Shown here one piece after another: positions 61,194 through 64,000 of a stretch of 64,000 nucleotides of DNA. The notes beneath the pieces are model-generated. The model was not told the DNA's origin. It was given only the letters and a program-made list of their open reading frames with translations, and made no database searches. This stretch comes from Chinchilla lanigera (taxonomy: Eukaryota > Chordata > Mammalia > Rodentia > Chinchillidae), in assembly GCF_000276665.1 (NCBI RefSeq), contig NW_004955518.1, positions 2,092,753 to 2,156,752 on the forward strand, in the 5' to 3' direction. How positions within the stretch are numbered: position 1 is the stretch's first letter; each line of letters opens with the position of its first letter. The translations under genes were made by a program, and so were the position numbers.

Positions 61194-61899
61194 TATTTCT
61201 TCCGTATGTGTCCTGCAGTGTCAGGGTCTTGAGTATTTACATTGCTGGACTGTGCAGAGCAGAGACAAGATAGTGTAGAGACTTGCCTCTGCTACAGTTG
61301 CATCTACTGCTTTGAATAAGTCAGATTTTTTTGGTCCTCAGTTTCTACATCTTGCAAAAGAAAATCCCCAAAGCTTTTCTCCCTGTAAATCCAGGGATTC
61401 AATATCCTCTCTCAGTTGTCAATGGCATCAGATGCTCTGGCAGCACCAGCCAAAAAAAGAGCCAGCCTCTCAGGAATCACAGCAGAACTTTGGATGGGGA
61501 GAGAAGGTTCAGAGACCGCATCCTCTCAGGGCTTGTCCCCGGCAAGCAAGGACACAGAGGCTCCCGGCAGGCTCGGAGGCCACCCTGCATGTTCTTTCCG
61601 TGCCACCTCAGAGAGTGCTGTGGGGGCTGAGGTGCTGGAGAACGCTAAACTCCAAGTGGCCTGAGTGCTCCTAAAGGGGGATTTGTGCTGGTTGCAAAGG
61701 AGAGATGGGCTCTGCATGAGGGTATTCTATGCAGAAGTCATGGCAAAAAGAAAGGGTGAGAAATCCTTCATCTTGGTGAGTGGACTCTGCTGGGAGGAGA
61801 AAAGTTTCTGTGGTGCAGGAGACATTATATCAAGATGATGGGGCCTTGACGGTTCCAGGACAGCAATGTGAGGAATGCGTGAGCTTCTTGCAGCCTTGC

Positions 61900-62022
61900 T
61901 GTATTCTGTGCCCTGTTGTATGCACAGGGCTAGGTATAGTGGCAGATGCACAATACATGCTCAGCACAGCGTGTTCTTGAATTTTGTGGAATGAATGAAT
62001 GAATGAATAAATGAATGAATGG
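61900..62022 (+). repeat. L2 LINE 3' tail with (TGAA)n
   Basis: The sequence 'ggcagatgcacaatacatgctcagcac' followed by about seven TGAA-type units at 61992-62020 matches the natural L2 3' end, where the terminal short repeat is part of the element. Confidence 0.6.
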
Positions 62023-62027
62023 GCATT

Positions 62028-62118
62028 GTTATCGTTTGGATCTTCCATGTCCACAAAGCCCCATGTGTTAAAGGCTTGTTCCCCAGGGTGGCACTGTTGG
62101 GAGATAGTGGGACATTTT
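62028..62118 (+). repeat. MaLR-like LTR, 5' fragment only
   Basis: 'ttatcgtttggatcttccatgtccac', 'agccccatgtgttaaaggcttg' and 'tggcactgttgggagatagtggga' are the 5' part of the LTR type at 56348. It stops abruptly where the antisense L1 begins, so the L1 probably inserted into it. The remainder would lie beyond the window. Confidence 0.7.
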
Positions 62119-62120
62119 TT

Positions 62121-63533
62121 TTCCAGCCAAAGCCTTGGGCATTTTACTTTATTTTATTTTTATAATTAAGTTTATAGGTACATTTTAGGTATATATAATG
62201 ATCACATTCATTGTAGGGAATTTCTACCTGAACATGATATATCTTGCTTCTTTTTTTTTCCTATACTCCTACCCTCTTTTCAACCCCTCTTCCCCTCCTT
62301 ATTTACAGAAGTTTTGTTTCCATTTTCTCCTTCTTTTCTTTTCCCTTCCTTTCTCCCTCCCACCTTCCTAGTTCCCCTTCCCATTTGGACATTTTCTTCC
62401 TATGTCATAATCTACTATATATTTTAGTCCTTATTTACATTTTTGGTTTCTCATAGCAGAGAAACAATGCAGTATTTCCGCATGTGTGTCCAATTTATTT
62501 CACTAAAGAGTATAGCCTCAAGGTGCATCCATTTACCTAGAAATGTCTCAAGCTTATCCTTCTTTGTGGTAGAGTAGTATTCCATTGCATAAAAAAAAAA
62601 CCACATCTTTATTATTTATCATTTGATGGACATGTGGGCTGTTTCCAAAATTTAACTACTACCAACTGTGCTGCTATAAACATGGAAGTGTATATATCAC
62701 TATGGTGTGATGTTTTTATTTCCTTAGGGAAGATACCAAGAAAGGGAACAGATAAGTCATATGGAACCTCTAGTCCTAGTTTTCTGAGGAATCTCCACAC
62801 TGATTTCCACAGTGGTTGCGCCAGTCTTCACTCCCACCAACAATGAAGAAGGGTTCTTTTCTTCCCATAGCTTCTTCAGCATTTATTATTGGTTGGTTTC
62901 TTCATGATAGCCATTCTTTCTGGAGTGAGATAGAATCTCAGCATTGTTTTAATTTGCATTCCTCAAATGACCAGTGATTTTGAGTATTTTTTCATGTATT
63001 TGTTTGCCATTTCCACTTCTTCATCTGAGAAGACTCTATTTATTTTAGATGCCCATTTTTGGACTAGATCTTTAAATCTGGGGTCTCCATTTTTTTTTTG
63101 AGTTCTTTATATATTCTAGACAGTAGTCCTTTGTTTGAGAAACAGCTGGTAAAAAGTTTTTACCGCATTTATGGGTTGTCTTTTCACTCTGTTGGTGGTT
63201 ACTCTTGCTGTAAAAAATGCTTTTTAATAAGATGAGATCCTACTTGTGGATTCTTTGTGATAGTTCCTGTGTGATTGGGGCTTTGTTCATAAAGTCTTCA
63301 CCTACATCAGTGTCATCAAGAGTTCTGCCTATTCTATCTTCCAGCAGATTTAGTGTTTCTGCTTTACTATTTAGATATTTGATCCATTTTGATTTTAGTT
63401 TAGTGCATGGTGAAAGATATCAGTCTAGTTTTAATCTTTGGCATGTGGAAAGCCAGTTTTATCAGCACCATTTATTAAAGAGGCTGTCTTTCTTCCAGTG
63501 AAGGTGTTCAGCACTTTTGTCAAAGGTAAGGTG
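62121..63533 (-). mobile_element. L1 3' portion in minus orientation
   Basis: The plus strand runs from an inverted L1 3' UTR (T-rich start, 'atttttataattaagtttataggtacattttag', pyrimidine tract at 62240-62400) into inverted C-terminal ORF2 ('gtggtagagtagtattccattgc', 'ctgctataaacatggaagtg', 'ttttaatttgcattcctcaaatg', 'cacttcttcatctgagaag', 'ttaaagaggctgtctttcttccagtg'). It is 5'-truncated at about 63533 and coding-dead. It provides the 3' sequence that the L1 at 12960 lacks. Confidence 0.9.
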
Positions 63534-64000
63534 GCTTTTGACAAAGGGGTTAAATATGTTCACTGGAAGAAAGACAGCCTCTTTAATAAGTGGTGCTGGA
63601 AAAACTGGCTTTACACATGCCAAAGACTAAAACCAGACCCATATCTTTCACCATGCATTAAACTAAAGTCAAAATGGATCAAAGATCTAAATATTAAAAC
63701 AGAAACACTAAATCTATTGGAAGAGAAAGTAGGTAAAAATCTTGAAGACATAATGGTAGGCAGGGCTGGGGATATAGCCCAGTGTCACAAAGGTCTACGT
63801 GGCAAGTGCAGGGTCCTGAGTTTGATTCCTGGTACCAAAACCAACAAACAAACAAAAAAAATTCATAGGTGTAGGCAGAGAGTTCATGAACAAAAACCAA
63901 ACTGCATGGGAAATCCTTCAATGAATCAACAACTGGGATCCCATTTTACTGAAAAGTTTTTGTACATCAAAAGGAATCACCAATAGAGTAAAAAGAAAAT
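63534..64000 (+). mobile_element. L1 ORF2 segment in plus orientation, runs off the window
   Basis: It begins 'cttttgacaaaggggttaaatatgttcactggaagaaag', the same ORF2 region at which the minus-strand L1 stops, and continues in the sense direction. It matches the L1 at 12960 from about 17380 onward. A frame of 182 codons (63438-63986) crosses the junction between the two L1s and the SINE, so it is not a protein. The 3' end lies outside the window. Confidence 0.9.
63763..63863 (+). repeat. ID-like SINE nested in L1, with target duplication
   Basis: It starts GGGCTGGGGATATAGCCCAG, has a tRNA-like B box region 'ctgagtttgattcctgg', and ends in an A/C-rich tail. The flanks cataatggtaggca (63749-63762) and cataggtgtaggca (63864-63877) form a mutated target duplication (11 of 14). 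It splits the plus-strand L1. Confidence 0.9.

Noticed and set aside
63438..63986. 182-codon plus-strand open frame, the longest in the window
   Set aside because: It crosses the junction between two L1 segments and an ID-like SINE, so it is repeat read-through and not a gene.

Overview
The window is mammalian genomic DNA from a rodent that is not a mouse or rat. The evidence is its retroelements: a B1 SINE, two B1 fused to an ID-like tRNA unit (the B1-dID type, which I recall from squirrel-, beaver-, dormouse- and guinea-pig-related rodents), tRNA-derived ID-like SINEs with a shared consensus, L1, solo ERVL/MaLR-like LTRs, and old MIR, L2, MLT1 and mariner fossils. My best guess is a castorimorph such as beaver. 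That guess rests on remembered SINE flavour, not on a search.

I find no host protein-coding exon, RNA gene, CpG-island promoter or CRISPR array that I can defend. All open frames are short, and those with recognisable protein similarity are pieces of dead L1 or mariner. The window is best read as intergenic or deep intronic sequence in which repeats hold nearly all the interpretable information.

Layout. Positions 1-7800 are mostly unassigned, with MIR remnants and an old ERVL-type LTR at about 3365-3700. Positions 7813-11023 hold LTRs, two B1-dID SINEs (one inside an MLT1) and a clean solo LTR with a 5-bp target duplication. Positions 12960-17905 are a nearly full-length but dead L1, with a second solo LTR of the same family inserted in its ORF1. 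Its 3' end is lost at a rearranged segment (17907-18550) bounded by a perfect 44-bp inverted repeat with a perfect hairpin near its middle. Positions 19000-32000 hold MIR and L2 fossils, a young ID-like SINE with a 65-base T tract, a GGAA microsatellite and single-copy-looking DNA. Positions 32650-33720 are an antisense ancient L1 interrupted by B1. Positions 34970-35830 hold an unclassified, internally duplicated, possibly LTR-derived unit. Positions 39738-40366 are a solo LTR whose 5' end matches the 10621 family but whose 3' end does not. More LTRs follow at 40781, 43277, 52449, 56348 and 60720. Positions 44690-45930 are ancient L1 with another ID-like SINE. Positions 54281-54812 are a mariner fossil arranged as an inverted pair. 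From 62121 to the window end two L1 3' segments lie head to head, and one carries a further ID-like SINE.

No genes work together here. What can be read is a relative chronology from nesting: L2/MIR/mariner, then old L1 and MLT1, then B1-dID and B1, then the rodent L1, then solo LTRs and ID-like SINEs. I do not see a new functional system. The best unexplained structures are the 44-bp inverted repeat with central hairpin, the mosaic LTR at 39738, the head-to-head L1 pair and the inverted mariner pair.
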